Assembly: GCA_029547745.1 (NCBI GenBank) | Contig: JAKPOQ010000064.1 | Location: 1 to 57,453 of the forward strand | Length of the DNA: 57,453 bases | Direction: 5' to 3' | Source: Actinomycetes bacterium | GTDB taxonomy: Bacteria > Actinomycetota > Thermoleophilia > UBA2241 | Translations under genes and position numbers: made by a program | Shown here: piece by piece, positions 22,731 to 31,735 of the stretch | Position numbering within the stretch: the first letter of the stretch is position 1 | Layout: each line of letters opens with the position of its first letter | Notes under the pieces: model-generated | The model's database searches: none | What the model was told of the DNA's origin: nothing | The model's input: the letters and a program-made list of their open reading frames with translations, nothing else

Positions 22731-23963
22731 ATGGCCGGACTGCTGCCCATAGACGCGGCGATCGACATCGTCCTCGCCGCCACGAGGCCGCTCTCGGTCG
22801 AGACGGTCGGACTGCTCGAGGCGCTGGGGCGGACGGCGGGCGAGGATGTGGTCTCGCACGCGCAGGTCCCGCCGTTCGACAACTCCGCCATGGACGGGTA
22901 TGCGGTGGATGGGGCTGCCCTCGCCGTCGGCCGCACGACCTTTCGCGTGACCGTTGAGATCCCGGCGGGTCGCTACGTCGGCGAACCCGTGGGGCCAGGC
23001 GCGGCGGCCAAGATCATGACCGGCGCGCCGTTGCCGCCGGGCGTCGACACGGTGGTGCCTGTCGAGCTGACGCGCCCGGACGGCGCCGAGGTCAGGGTGC
23101 TGGAGCCGGTGGAACCGGGCGCCAACGTGCGCGGCGCGGGCGAGGACGTCGCCGTCGGCGACGTCGTCATCCCGCGCGGGGCACGGCTCGGCCCGGCCGA
23201 GATCGGCCTCCTCGCGTCGCTCGGAGTGGAGCAGGTCACCGTCGCGCGCCGGCCGCGCGTCGCGGTCCTCGCCACCGGCAGCGAGCTGGTCCCGCCCGGG
23301 CAGCCGGTCGGCCCGGGGCAGATCCGGGACTCGAACTCCTTCACCGCCTTCGGGCAGGTCCGCGAGGCTGGGGGCGAGCCGGTGATGCTGGGTATCGCCC
23401 GCGACGAGCCCGAGGAGACGCGGCGGCTCGTCGCCGCCGCCCTCGAGGCGGATGTCGTGATCACGAGCGGCGGCGTCTCCGTGGGTGAGTTCGACTTCGT
23501 CAAGCAGGTCCAGGAGGAACTCGGCGTCGAGCGGCGGTTCTGGGGCGTGAAGACCAAACCGGGCAAGCCCCTCGCGTTCGGGGCGCGTGGACGCACTCTC
23601 GTCTTCGGCGTGCCTGGCAACCCGGTCGCGGCCATGGTGAGCTTCGAGCTGTACATCCGGCCCGCCCTTCTGGCGCTCCAGGGCCGGACGGCCATCTACC
23701 GTCCGTACGTCGTCGCCGCGAGCGCCGAGCCCGTCACGGGCACGAAGGAGCGCACGGAGGTGAGGCGCTGTCGCCTCGAGCGCGGGAACGACGGCTGGAC
23801 CTTCACGACCACCGGGCCGCAGGGCTCCGGCATCCTGCGCTCGATGGTGCTCGCCGACGGGCTCGCCTTCGTGCCGGCCGGATACCCCGGCGGCGCCGCG
23901 GGCGAGCGGTTCCTCGTCCAGTTGCTGGACGGATCCCGCCCGGAGCGGCCGCCATACCCTTGA
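22731..23963 (+). CDS. moeA: Molybdopterin molybdenumtransferase MoeA
   Basis: 410 residues. Domain order is typical: N-terminal PPFDNSAMDGYAV, domain II with GPGAAAKIMTGAPLPPG, the MoCF-like domain III (VLATGSELV, RDSNSF, TSGGVSVGEFDFVK, KPGKPLAFG, VFGVPGNPVAAMVSFELY) and the beta-barrel C-terminus. MoeA inserts molybdate into adenylylated molybdopterin. No other molybdenum-cofactor gene is adjacent, so the enzyme that uses it is elsewhere. Confidence 0.97.
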   Translation: MAGLLPIDAAIDIVLAATRPLSVETVGLLEALGRTAGEDVVSHAQVPPFDNSAMDGYAVDGAALAVGRTTFRVTVEIPAGRYVGEPVGPGAAAKIMTGAPLPPGVDTVVPVELTRPDGAEVRVLEPVEPGANVRGAGEDVAVGDVVIPRGARLGPAEIGLLASLGVEQVTVARRPRVAVLATGSELVPPGQPVGPGQIRDSNSFTAFGQVREAGGEPVMLGIARDEPEETRRLVAAALEADVVITSGGVSVGEFDFVKQVQEELGVERRFWGVKTKPGKPLAFGARGRTLVFGVPGNPVAAMVSFELYIRPALLALQGRTAIYRPYVVAASAEPVTGTKERTEVRRCRLERGNDGWTFTTTGPQGSGILRSMVLADGLAFVPAGYPGGAAGERFLVQLLDGSRPERPPYP

Positions 23964-23987
23964 GCTGCGCCCGGCTGTCGGCCCCGG

Positions 23988-24731
23988 TCAACCCTGCGTC
24001 CGTAGACGGCGGTCGATGTCGAACGAGACCAGTCGCCCCCAGACGATGAGCCGGTGACTCGCGCTGTACCTCGGCGTGCAGGTGGTCAGCACAAGGCCGT
24101 AACCGCGGTCGAACAGCACGCCGACTTCGTCGGGGGTCACGGTCGTGACCTTGGCGACGGCGTAGGTGAAGCGCGCGTAGGGCGTGTCGACCACGATGCG
24201 GTCGCCCTTGTCCAACTTGTCGAGGCGCGAGAAGGGGGCGCCGTAGGTGGTGCGGTGACCGGCGACGGCGAAGGGCTCACCTGTGCCCGGCAGTGGTGTG
24301 GACCCGTAGTGGACCGGGCCGTTGCGCAGGAGTCCGCGGTCGCCGTCGGGATCGAGAGCCGCTCGCCCACGGACGCCCTCCTGGATGACGCGGCTCAGGC
24401 CCAAGCTGGGGATCGTCAGCTTCCCCACTGCGTCACCCGGCTGTAGGGTTCCGGCGAACACCTCCGCGAGTCGGCGGACCTCGACCTCCGGCGGGAGCCG
24501 ACGCTTGGAGGTCGCGTCCTTCGTGGCGCGCACGGTCTCGCCGAACCGGGTGACGTCCTGTCCATAGACGTCGCTCAGGCGATCTTGCTGGAAGACGGTG
24601 ACGAGTCCCGACCAGAGCGGGTATGCGAGCACCAATCCGCCGACCACAAGGAGGAGGTCGGCGACGATGCGCCGCAGGTCGACGGCTTCGCCGGCAGGCG
24701 CCGTCGGCCGCTCAACGGGTGCTCCGGGCAT
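23988..24731 (-). CDS. Class E sortase
   Basis: About 247 residues from ATG 24731: a short cytoplasmic lead, one membrane helix (LLLVVGGLVLAYPLW), then a sortase barrel. The catalytic histidine is in AGHRTTYG, the catalytic cysteine in LTTCTPRYSASHR, with the following arginine. This TxTCTP...R arrangement is that of class E sortases in high-GC Gram-positives, which attach surface proteins carrying LAXTG-type signals to peptidoglycan. No sorted substrate was recognised in the window. It converges with moeA. Confidence 0.92.
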   Translation of the reverse strand: MPGAPVERPTAPAGEAVDLRRIVADLLLVVGGLVLAYPLWSGLVTVFQQDRLSDVYGQDVTRFGETVRATKDATSKRRLPPEVEVRRLAEVFAGTLQPGDAVGKLTIPSLGLSRVIQEGVRGRAALDPDGDRGLLRNGPVHYGSTPLPGTGEPFAVAGHRTTYGAPFSRLDKLDKGDRIVVDTPYARFTYAVAKVTTVTPDEVGVLFDRGYGLVLTTCTPRYSASHRLIVWGRLVSFDIDRRLRTQG

Positions 24732-24825
24732 CCCGTCATGGTACGGTCCACCGAAGGGACCGGCAAGCGTGGGCCGGCGGCCCAGAGGTCCGCCGGCGGG
24801 CATGGTCTGACGGCCGGGACGGTTC

Positions 24826-25293
24826 ATGCGCACCAGCAGCGACGTGCACAACTACCTGGAGGAGCGGGGCGTTCCTCACGAGATGCTGCCGATGCCCGAC
24901 AGGTCGGCGAGCGCCGAGCGCGCCGCGCAACTGCTCGGGGTGCGTCTCGGGGAGATCGTCAAGTCTATGGTGTTCATGGTCGACGGCGTCCCGGAGCTCG
25001 TGCTGGTCCCAGGTGACGCGCGAGTGGCAGCCCAAAGCCTTGCCGGAGCGACGGGAGCGAGGAAGGTGGCGCTCGCCAGGGCGCAGGAGGTATTGGCCGC
25101 GACCGGGTACAGGGTCGGCGCCGTCCCACCCTGCGGGCTGGCGAGCGCCCTGCCCGTGGTCGCCGACCCGCGCGTGTTCGACCCGCCCGTGGTCTACTGT
25201 GGCGGCGGCGCGGCGGCGACCATGCTGAAGATCCGCAGCGCCGACCTCAGGACCGTCGTCGATCCGCTGGTCGCGGACGTCGCCGAGCGGTGA
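24826..25293 (+). CDS. YbaK/ProX-type aminoacyl-tRNA deacylase
   Basis: 155 residues of the YbaK/EbsC family (residues 5-150), with VHNYLEERGVPHE at the N-terminus, the EIVKSMVFMVDGVPELVLVPGD substrate-binding lysine region and the GAVPPCGL-plus-VVYCGGG elements. Members hydrolyse mischarged tRNAs such as Cys- or Ala-tRNA(Pro). Specificity cannot be assigned. The gene is divergent from the sortase gene. Confidence 0.9.
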   Translation: MRTSSDVHNYLEERGVPHEMLPMPDRSASAERAAQLLGVRLGEIVKSMVFMVDGVPELVLVPGDARVAAQSLAGATGARKVALARAQEVLAATGYRVGAVPPCGLASALPVVADPRVFDPPVVYCGGGAAATMLKIRSADLRTVVDPLVADVAER

Positions 25294-25417
25294 GCGGCCT
25301 CCGGCCCGCGAGTGCGGGCCCCGTGTCGGCGGGCGTCCGTGCCCGCGTCCGACCGGGGACTCGAAGTCCGCGGACACGGTACGATACTCATCGGCACGAG
25401 CGGCGAGCGAGGTGGAC

Positions 25418-26776
25418 ATGACCAGTGACGCTGACCATTCAATGGGGACGGCGGGACCGCTGAAGATCCTGACCGGCGATGATCTCGGAGAGCTGGACGC
25501 CGCGGCGCTCGCGGTGCTGGCCGAGACCGGCGTGTCGATCCCTTCGGAGCGCGCGCGCGCCGGCCTGGCCGCCCGCGGGGCGGCCGTCGACGGCGCGCGT
25601 GTCCGCCTGCGGCCGGAGCTCGTGCGCGAGCTCGTCGCCCTCGCGCCGCCGCGGCTCACGCTCGGCGCCCGTGCCGCTGCGCCCCTCGTGACGGGTGAAC
25701 GCTCGTTGATCACCACGGACGGGTGCTGCGTCGAGATCTACGACATCGCCGGTGGCGAGAAACGGGGGACGAGGGCAGAGGACGTCGCCGACATCGCCCG
25801 GGTCGTCGACGCGATGCCCGAGATCGACTTCTGCTGGCCGGCCGTCAGCGCCCAGGACCGCCCGTCCGAGGTCCGTGGCCTGCACGAGTTGTACCTGGCC
25901 ATCGCCAACACGGGCAAGCACGTGCAGACGGTCACCGTGGTCGAGCCCGCACAGGCGAGGGTCGCCGTCGCCATGGCGCGCGCCCTCTGCGACGGCGACG
26001 ACGTTCGCCTGCGCGCGGAGCCGCCCATCTCGGCGCTGCTCGGGACGGTGACGCCGCTGGGCAACGACGCCGCGACGCTCGAGGCGGGCCTCGAGTTCGC
26101 CACCGCCGGCATCCCGGTCGGTTTCGTGACCATGCCCATGGGCGGCTCGACGACGCCGATCACGATGGCCGGCTCCCTCGTCGTCGCCATCGCCGAGGCG
26201 CTCTGCGCGGTCGCCGTCGTCCAGGCCGCCTGCCCCGGGGCTCCCGTCTTCATCTGCTTCATCCCCAGCGTGATGGACCTCAAGACCGGCGACTTCACGG
26301 GCGGCGCCCCGGAAGACACCGTGATGGGCGCCGCCGTCGCCGACGTCGGCCGCTTCTACGGGCTGCCGACGCAGTGCGGAGTCAACTCGTCCGGGGCGAA
26401 GGCACCGTCATGGCAGTCGGCCCTCGACGACACGACGACGACCCTTCTCTCGCTGGCCGCCGGTGTCGACATGCTTGCCGGCGTCGGCATGGTGTTCGGC
26501 GGCCGCATCTTCTCGTACACCGAGATGGCCGTGGCTGCGGAGACGGTCACGCGCGCGCGGCGACTTGCGGCGGGCCTCGATCTGGCGGCGCTGGGCGGGC
26601 CGCCGGCCCGCCCAGCGCCGCCAGCGGGCCCGCCGCTGACCGATCTCGCGCGCTCGCCGGATGCTGTCCTCGAGGCGGCGCACGACCGCGTGGCGGCAAT
26701 CTTGGCGACGCATCGCGCGGCGCCGCTGCCGCCGGCGGTCGACGACGAGCTGCGGCGGCTGGCGTCGGTGGCCTGA
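25418..26776 (+). CDS. MttB-superfamily methyltransferase-like protein, C-terminally reduced
   Basis: 452 residues from ATG 25418 (GAGG just upstream; a GTG at 25412 is possible). The barrel follows the MttB pattern (LAVLAETGVSIPSERARAGL, TTDGCCVEIYDIAGG, IDFCWPAVSAQDRP, GKHVQTVT, MPMGGSTTPITMAGSLV). The pyrrolysine position has sense codons (CGVNSSGAK). The usual C-terminal block with DDE-x-LA and VGxGGxFL, present in the other complete paralogues here, is missing. A Pro/Ala-rich segment follows the YTEMAVAAETV helix instead. Such homologues demethylate quaternary amines to a corrinoid protein in other bacteria. Activity of this shortened form is doubtful. Confidence 0.85.
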   Translation: MTSDADHSMGTAGPLKILTGDDLGELDAAALAVLAETGVSIPSERARAGLAARGAAVDGARVRLRPELVRELVALAPPRLTLGARAAAPLVTGERSLITTDGCCVEIYDIAGGEKRGTRAEDVADIARVVDAMPEIDFCWPAVSAQDRPSEVRGLHELYLAIANTGKHVQTVTVVEPAQARVAVAMARALCDGDDVRLRAEPPISALLGTVTPLGNDAATLEAGLEFATAGIPVGFVTMPMGGSTTPITMAGSLVVAIAEALCAVAVVQAACPGAPVFICFIPSVMDLKTGDFTGGAPEDTVMGAAVADVGRFYGLPTQCGVNSSGAKAPSWQSALDDTTTTLLSLAAGVDMLAGVGMVFGGRIFSYTEMAVAAETVTRARRLAAGLDLAALGGPPARPAPPAGPPLTDLARSPDAVLEAAHDRVAAILATHRAAPLPPAVDDELRRLASVA

Positions 26777-26836
26777 GCGCTCCGGGAGGAACGAGTTGCG
26801 CAGGCTGGCGTCGGTGGCCTGACCGTTCCCGCAGAA
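26745..26836. repeat. 46-bp imperfect tandem duplication of the gene's 3' end
   Basis: Copy 1 (26745-26790) contains the last codons and TGA of the MttB-like gene. Copy 2 (26791-26836) would encode the same ELRRLASVA followed by TGA. The three differences in the coding part are all synonymous (CTG/TTG and the two Arg codons), while the non-coding part has diverged more. It may be the remnant of a deleted tandem gene copy. Confidence 0.75.
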
Positions 26837-26872
26837 CGGACCGCGGGTGCCGCGTCGCCTGGCTTTTTGTGC

Positions 26873-26900
26873 TTGCGGGGCTCTCGTAACGATGTATATT
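26873..26900 (+). promoter_or_regulatory. Candidate promoter for the polar amino acid ABC operon
   Basis: TTGCGG (26873-26878), 16 bases, TATATT (26895-26900). It is the most AT-rich patch in the spacer and would start transcription near 26907, directly before a hairpin. Confidence 0.6.
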
Positions 26901-26909
26901 TGGCCGACT

Positions 26910-26937
26910 CAGTGGCCGCGGAGTGACGCGGCCACTG
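26910..26937 (+). promoter_or_regulatory. Perfect hairpin at the predicted mRNA 5' end
   Basis: CAGTGGCCGC (26910-26919) pairs with GCGGCCACTG (26928-26937) around an 8-base loop, immediately after the predicted transcription start and about 90 bases before the binding-protein GTG. It may stabilise the mRNA 5' end or serve as an operator. Confidence 0.5.
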
Positions 26938-27028
26938 TCCTGTCGGCGGATACGGCCGCGGCGACACGCGGCCGATGAAGCCGGCGGTCTCAGGAGAGCA
27001 GGGGAACTCGAAAGGGGACGGTGATCAC

Positions 27029-27970
27029 GTGACGAAGCGGAAGAGTCTCCCGGCAATGCTGCTCGTGCCTACGGTGCTGCTTGCCCTGGCCTTCGGGCTG
27101 GTGGCATGCGGCGGCGACGAGGGCGACGAAGGCGGGACGGCGGAGGGACAGACTGCGGCCGAGAAGGCGGCGAGCATCCTCGGGCACGAGCCCGCAGGGC
27201 TGGCCAAGATCATCGTCGATCGCGGCTATCTCGTCGTCGCGAACGACCCCAACTATGCGCCGCAGAGCTCGATCAACAAGGAGACGGGCGAACTCGAGGG
27301 CTTCGACGTCGACGTGGCGAAGCTGGTGGGCGAGGCGCTGGGCCTGGAGATCAGGTTCGAGAACCCGAAGTGGGACTCGGTCATCCCGGGGTTGCAGGCG
27401 GGCGCCGAGACGGGCAGCAAGTGGAACGTCTCCATCGGATCGATGACGGTCACGCCGGATCGGGCGAAAGCTGTGGACTTCACCGACCCGTACTACTACG
27501 CCCAGGGTCAGATGCTCGTGCGACAGGGGTCGCCCAAGATCACGACCATCGAGGAGCTCAAGGGCAAGACGATCGGTGTTGGCGCGCAGACCACGTATCA
27601 GTACTTCCTCGATGCCGTAGGTGGAGTCAACATCCGCTCGTACGACACCGACCTGGACGCCTTCCCGGTGCTCGAGAACGGCGGCCTCGACGGGGTCATG
27701 ACTGCCGACCTGACGGCGAGCGAGGCGATCTCATCGGGCAAGCCCTTCGAACTGTCCGGCAAACCCTTCTACTACGAGCCTCTCGCGTTCGCGATCGCCA
27801 AGGACCAGCCAGACCTGCTCGCGCTGCTCAACTATTCGATCAAGTGGATGCGCGACAACGGCAAGCTCACTGAGGCCTCGAAGAAGTGGTACCACGGCTT
27901 CGACGTGACCGCTGAGCCGGCCTCCGGCGTGCCGTCCTACGACGAGGTGATGGCGCAGCTCCAGAGCTGA
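27029..27970 (+). CDS. Polar amino acid ABC transporter substrate-binding lipoprotein
   Basis: 313 residues from GTG 27029 (AAAGGGG about 11 bases upstream). Signal peptide with lipobox LVACGG, an acidic Gly-rich linker, then a family 3 binding domain: GYLVVANDPNYAPQS, EGFDVDVAKLVGEALGLEIRF, IGSMTVTPDRAKAVDFTDPYYYAQGQ and KTIGVGAQTT. These segments form the amino-acid carboxylate/amine site in relatives. It feeds the permease and ATPase downstream. Its position beside MttB-family genes makes an N-methylated amino acid a reasonable but unproven ligand. Confidence 0.93.
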   Translation: MTKRKSLPAMLLVPTVLLALAFGLVACGGDEGDEGGTAEGQTAAEKAASILGHEPAGLAKIIVDRGYLVVANDPNYAPQSSINKETGELEGFDVDVAKLVGEALGLEIRFENPKWDSVIPGLQAGAETGSKWNVSIGSMTVTPDRAKAVDFTDPYYYAQGQMLVRQGSPKITTIEELKGKTIGVGAQTTYQYFLDAVGGVNIRSYDTDLDAFPVLENGGLDGVMTADLTASEAISSGKPFELSGKPFYYEPLAFAIAKDQPDLLALLNYSIKWMRDNGKLTEASKKWYHGFDVTAEPASGVPSYDEVMAQLQS

Positions 27971-27993
27971 GCCGCACCGTTCCGTGGGCTTAT

Positions 27994-28032
27994 GCGCGGG
28001 GACGCCGCCCCGTCGGGGCGGCGTCCCCGCGC
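27994..28032 (+). terminator. Perfect 18-bp stem-loop between binding protein and permease
   Basis: Arms 27994-28011 and 28015-28032 pair without mismatch around the loop GTC, with no U-tract. Its place between the binding protein and the permease suits partial termination or 3'-end protection that yields more binding protein than membrane components. Confidence 0.7.
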
Positions 28033-28055
28033 CCGAACCGAGAGGCAGCGATCGG

Positions 28056-29222
28056 ATGAAGAAGCTCGTCCTCACGATCCTTGCGCTCGTCCTCGTCCTC
28101 GGGGCGATGGCGCCGGCCGCGTCCGCCGCCGGCAAGCTGCCGGAGGTGACGCAAGGGTCTCCGTATGACGGCATGGCCTACGAGTGGGGCGTCACGGCCG
28201 TGCAGGTCTACTACATGCCTGGGTCGTCGCCCGTCGACCCGCTCAAGTGCGAGCTCTACGTCAACGGCGAGCGCGTGACGCCCCTCGGCGATCCCGTCGA
28301 CAGTCAGCTCGCCCAGGGCGCTTCCCTGCAGTTCAACCTTCCCGAGGACTTCCAGCCGCCGAAGGGCGAGCTCGAGTTCCGGGCGGTGCTCGTCACCAAG
28401 GCCGGCGACGAGGTGTCCTACGACTGGACCTACACCTACGGCGGTCAGAAGCGGAAGCCGCTCATCGACTTCGCACTCATGCGTGACTGGTTCACGTTCA
28501 TCGCCCAGGGAGCCCTCGTCACCATCGAGCTGACCGTCCTGTCGATCCTCTTTGCGACGCTACTGGCGCTTCTCGGCGCCCTCGGGCGGCTGTCGAAGAG
28601 CACGAGCGCCCGCGAGGCGTGGACGAAGTACCGGAGCTGGACGTACATGGTCGGCTGGGTCGGGCGCATGGTCCCGTACGGCATCGCGACCTTCTACACG
28701 TCGCTGTTCCGGGGGACGCCCCTGCTGTTGCAGATCATCTTCATCTACCTGGCGATCCCGGGCTTCAACAACTACGCGTACGGCGCCTGGGGCTTCAAGA
28801 TCCCCGAGCCGGGGCCTTTCGCGTCCGCAGCCGTGGCCCTGTCTCTCAACTACGGCGCCTACCTGACCGAGGTGTGGCGGGCCGGCATCCAGGCGGTCCC
28901 AAAGGGGCAGACCGAGGCGGCCTGGGCGTTGGGCATGACGGGCATGCAGACCTGGCGACGCATCACCTTGCCGCAGGCCTTCAAGATCGTCATCCCGGCG
29001 ATCGGCAACGACTTCATCGCCCTCATCAAGGACACCTCACTGGCCTCGACGATCGCGTTGCCGGAGCTTCTGCAAAAGGCGCGGCTCGTGGGCGGACGGA
29101 CGTACGACTTCCTTTCGCCCCTCCTCGTCGCCGCCGCCGTGTACTGGGCCCTGACGATCTTCTTCAGCTTCTGGCAAGCGAGACTCGAGCGCCGGCTCGA
29201 GCGCGACACGGCGAGGGGGTAG
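28056..29222 (+). CDS. Amino acid ABC transporter permease with N-terminal exported domain
   Basis: 388 residues from ATG 28056. The first 26 residues look like a cleavable signal peptide (MKKLVLTILALVLVLGAMAP, then AASAAG). Residues 27-145 form a soluble, probably extracytoplasmic beta-rich domain (YEWGVTAVQVYYMPGS, YDWTYTYGGQ). From residue 150 on it is a normal HisM/GlnP-type permease: first helix QGALVTIELTVLSI, FRGTPLLLQIIFIYL, and the EAA loop TEAAWALGMTGMQTWRRITLPQ. Most family members lack the exported domain. It ends with TAG, one base before the ATPase ATG. Confidence 0.88.
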   Translation: MKKLVLTILALVLVLGAMAPAASAAGKLPEVTQGSPYDGMAYEWGVTAVQVYYMPGSSPVDPLKCELYVNGERVTPLGDPVDSQLAQGASLQFNLPEDFQPPKGELEFRAVLVTKAGDEVSYDWTYTYGGQKRKPLIDFALMRDWFTFIAQGALVTIELTVLSILFATLLALLGALGRLSKSTSAREAWTKYRSWTYMVGWVGRMVPYGIATFYTSLFRGTPLLLQIIFIYLAIPGFNNYAYGAWGFKIPEPGPFASAAVALSLNYGAYLTEVWRAGIQAVPKGQTEAAWALGMTGMQTWRRITLPQAFKIVIPAIGNDFIALIKDTSLASTIALPELLQKARLVGGRTYDFLSPLLVAAAVYWALTIFFSFWQARLERRLERDTARG

Positions 29223-30137
29223 ATGATGGCGACGGAGCCCAGAGAGACCGGGGCCGCAGACGACGTCCTCGTCCGGGTCGAGGGTCTGCACAAGTCGTTC
29301 GGCAAGCTGCATGTGCTGAAGGGCGTCGACTTCGCGGTACGCCGCGGCGAGGTCGTCGTGGTCATCGGTCCGTCGGGCTCGGGCAAGAGCACGTTGCTCC
29401 GCTGCCTCAACTTTCTCGAGGAGCCGCAGAAGGGCGTCATCACCATCGGCGGCGTCTCGGTGACGTGCGGCGGCAGGGGCAAGGCGCACAAGAGGGCCGT
29501 CCGTGACGTGCGCCTCAAATGCGGCATGGTCTTCCAGGAGTTCAACCTCTTTCCGCACAAGTCCGTGACCGAGAACGTCATCGAGGCGCCGATGCTGGTG
29601 AAGGGCTTGAGCAAGGAAGCGGCCACCGAGAGGGCGTTCGCCTTGCTCGCCAAGGTGGGCCTGAGCGACCGCGCCGACTACTTCCCGTCGCAGATCTCGG
29701 GCGGGCAGAAACAACGGGTGGCGATCGCCCGCGCCCTCGCCATGGACCCCGAGCTCATGCTCTTCGACGAGCCCACGAGCGCGCTCGACCCTGAGCTCAT
29801 CGGCGAGGTCCTCGGCGTGATGAAGGACCTCGCCCAAGAGGGCATGACCATGATCGTGGTCAGTCACGAGATGGGCTTCGCCCGCGACGTCGCCGACCGG
29901 GTCATCTTCATGGACGGCGGCTACTTCGTCGAGCAGGGGCCGCCGTCCGAGGTCTTCTTCCATCCGCGTGAGGACCGCACGCGGCAGTTCCTGCGCCACA
30001 TCCTGCCCGAGCAGGAGCCCGAGCACGCGGCCGAGCTGGGCATCACGGGCGAGGCCGAAGAGGGGGCGTCGGAGGAGGAAGCGCAGGGAGAGGAGGCGGC
30101 GGAGGAGGCGCCGGCAGGCGGCTCGCCGGGCGCGTGA
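29223..30137 (+). CDS. Polar amino acid ABC transporter ATPase
   Basis: 304 residues (ATG 29223 or 29226). Walker [11 protein letters not shown]-loop [11 protein letters not shown] (typical of GlnQ/HisP), signature ISGGQKQR, Walker [15 protein letters not shown] and H-loop [10 protein letters not shown] Glu/Ala-rich tail of about 40 residues after residue 260 is additional. It energises the preceding permease. The gene abuts the permease stop and is the last of the operon. Confidence 0.95.
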   Translation: MMATEPRETGAADDVLVRVEGLHKSFGKLHVLKGVDFAVRRGEVVVVIGPSGSGKSTLLRCLNFLEEPQKGVITIGGVSVTCGGRGKAHKRAVRDVRLKCGMVFQEFNLFPHKSVTENVIEAPMLVKGLSKEAATERAFALLAKVGLSDRADYFPSQISGGQKQRVAIARALAMDPELMLFDEPTSALDPELIGEVLGVMKDLAQEGMTMIVVSHEMGFARDVADRVIFMDGGYFVEQGPPSEVFFHPREDRTRQFLRHILPEQEPEHAAELGITGEAEEGASEEEAQGEEAAEEAPAGGSPGA

Positions 30138-30215
30138 TCCGGCCGGCCGCGTGACCTTGCCGACTGATCGCGCCGCCGACCTCGCCCTGCGCCTGGCCGC
30201 GCCGCCGGTCCGGAC

Positions 30216-31706
30216 TTAGAGGTACCGGACCGGCGGCGCGGCGACGCCCTTCTCGCGGTCGGCCGCCTCTACGATGGCGCGGATCTGCTTCGCCGCGTCC
30301 CTGTCGAGCGGCTCCGGCTTGTGGTCCTCGATGATCTCCAGCGCCGCCTTCCTGGCGCGCTCGTAGAGGTCGCTCGCTCCCCGCTCCTTCCAGTCCTCGC
30401 GCACGCGGCGGTCGAGGTACCGTGGCTGGCTCTGGTCGCGCATGTGTCGCAGGGTGGCATCCAGGCTGAGGAAGTCGCCGAAGGGGCCGACCGCGGCGAT
30501 GTCCTCCACCGCCAGGGCCTCATCGTCCACGCGGAACCCCTGCACCACCTGCAGGATCATGCCCGCGATCTCGTCGTCGATCACGAGCTGCGCGCAGTCG
30601 AAGGTGACTCCCGACTCGATCATCCCCGCGCCGTAGATCTGGTTGGCCCCTGCCAACGCAGCCGTCAGGCCGGTGAGCGTCTTCTCGTGACCAGTCTGGG
30701 CGTCACCGAGCTTGGAGTCTGTCTACAACCCGGCCACGAAGCTCGGGATGAGGTAGCGGCGGGCCATCTGGGCGGTGGCGGCGCTGAGGAGGGCGAGCTC
30801 CGGCGAGCCGACCGAGGCGGCCGCCAGCCGCAGGTCCATGGCCGTCGTCGACGAGCCGTAGTCGATCGGCGCCCCGCGTGTCGTGAGCTGCGAGAGGGTG
30901 ATGCCGGCGAGCACCTCGGCGTTGTGCTGCACGAAGGTCCCAGCGAGCGTCACCGGCGACGAGCCGCCGGACATCGCCATCGAGAGACAGCCACAGGGCA
31001 GGCCGCGGCGGGCGCACGCGACGATCACCTCGGTGGCGTCGCGCGGCAGCTTCAGCGGGCTGACGGGGCAGACGCCGAAGCCCACGATCGGGTTGTCGCG
31101 CAGAGCGTCCTCGTCGCCGACGACGCAGGTCGCCATCTCCACGACCTTGCGCACCTCCCAGGCCGATGTCGCTTCGGTGCCGACGACCTTGGTCGTGTTG
31201 TGCAGCGCCGCCTCGGTGCCGTGCAACACGGCGGTCTCCTGGGGGCAGTCCGTCGGGCTGCCGGCCGGCTCGTACATGTCGATCGAGTCCAGCGTGTCGA
31301 TCAGACGGACGATCTCGGCGACGTCCTGCAGCACCGGGGGGCGATGTTCGCCCGTGCGCAGGTCGTTGACCATGATGCCCTCGTCGAAGTTGCAGAACGA
31401 AACGCGTCCAGGCTCGAGAACGATGCGCTTCTGCGGGTCGCGCGCCCCGCGCACCATCTTCGCCGGGACCGAGCGGATGGCGTCCTCGACGACGAACGGC
31501 GGGATCCGGACCATGCGCGTTTCGCGGTCGACGCGGCAGCCGCCGTCGCTGAAGATGTCGAGGGCCTCGTCGTCCTCCACCCAAACGCCGGTCCGTTCGA
31601 GCACCTCGAGGGTGGCGAGATGGATGTCGTCCATCTCCGCTTCGGTGAAGACGTTGAGGCTGAGGCCGCCGCTGCGTGGGTTGCCGGCGTGCGGGTTCCG
31701 TTTCAT
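30216..31706 (-). CDS. mttB: Trimethylamine methyltransferase MttB, pyrrolysine (UAG) containing
   Basis: 496 codons from ATG 31706 (AGGAGG, 7-base spacing) to TAA at 30218-30216, interrupted only by TAG at 30725-30723, codon 328. Coding homology continues without a gap: RYLIPSFVAGL, UAG, TDSKLGDAQTGHEKTL, then VDDEALAVEDIAAVGPFGDFL. Archaeal MttB is 495 residues with pyrrolysine at 334, so both length and position fit. The sense-codon paralogue at 31998 aligns here with LPSFSYAGH-SDSK, His replacing pyrrolysine. MttB moves a methyl group from trimethylamine to a corrinoid protein. The alternative is a nonsense mutation, since pyl genes and the MttC partner are not in the window. Divergent from the next methyltransferase gene. 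Confidence 0.85.
30723..30725 (-). other. In-frame UAG, predicted pyrrolysine codon
   Basis: The only in-frame stop inside a 496-codon MttB frame. It is immediately followed by the conserved TDSK-x-x-D-x-Q element. Decoding would require tRNA(Pyl) and PylS encoded elsewhere. Confidence 0.8.
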
Positions 31707-31735
31707 GGGGCTACCTCCTGTCGTGATGAGGCTAC

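Noticed and set aside
30216-30656. A separate 146-residue gene starting at TTG 30656, and an independent truncated MttB ending at 30723
   Set aside because: They are the two halves of one MttB frame separated only by UAG; the 22 codons between the UAG and the TTG also encode conserved MttB sequence (TDSKLGDAQ).
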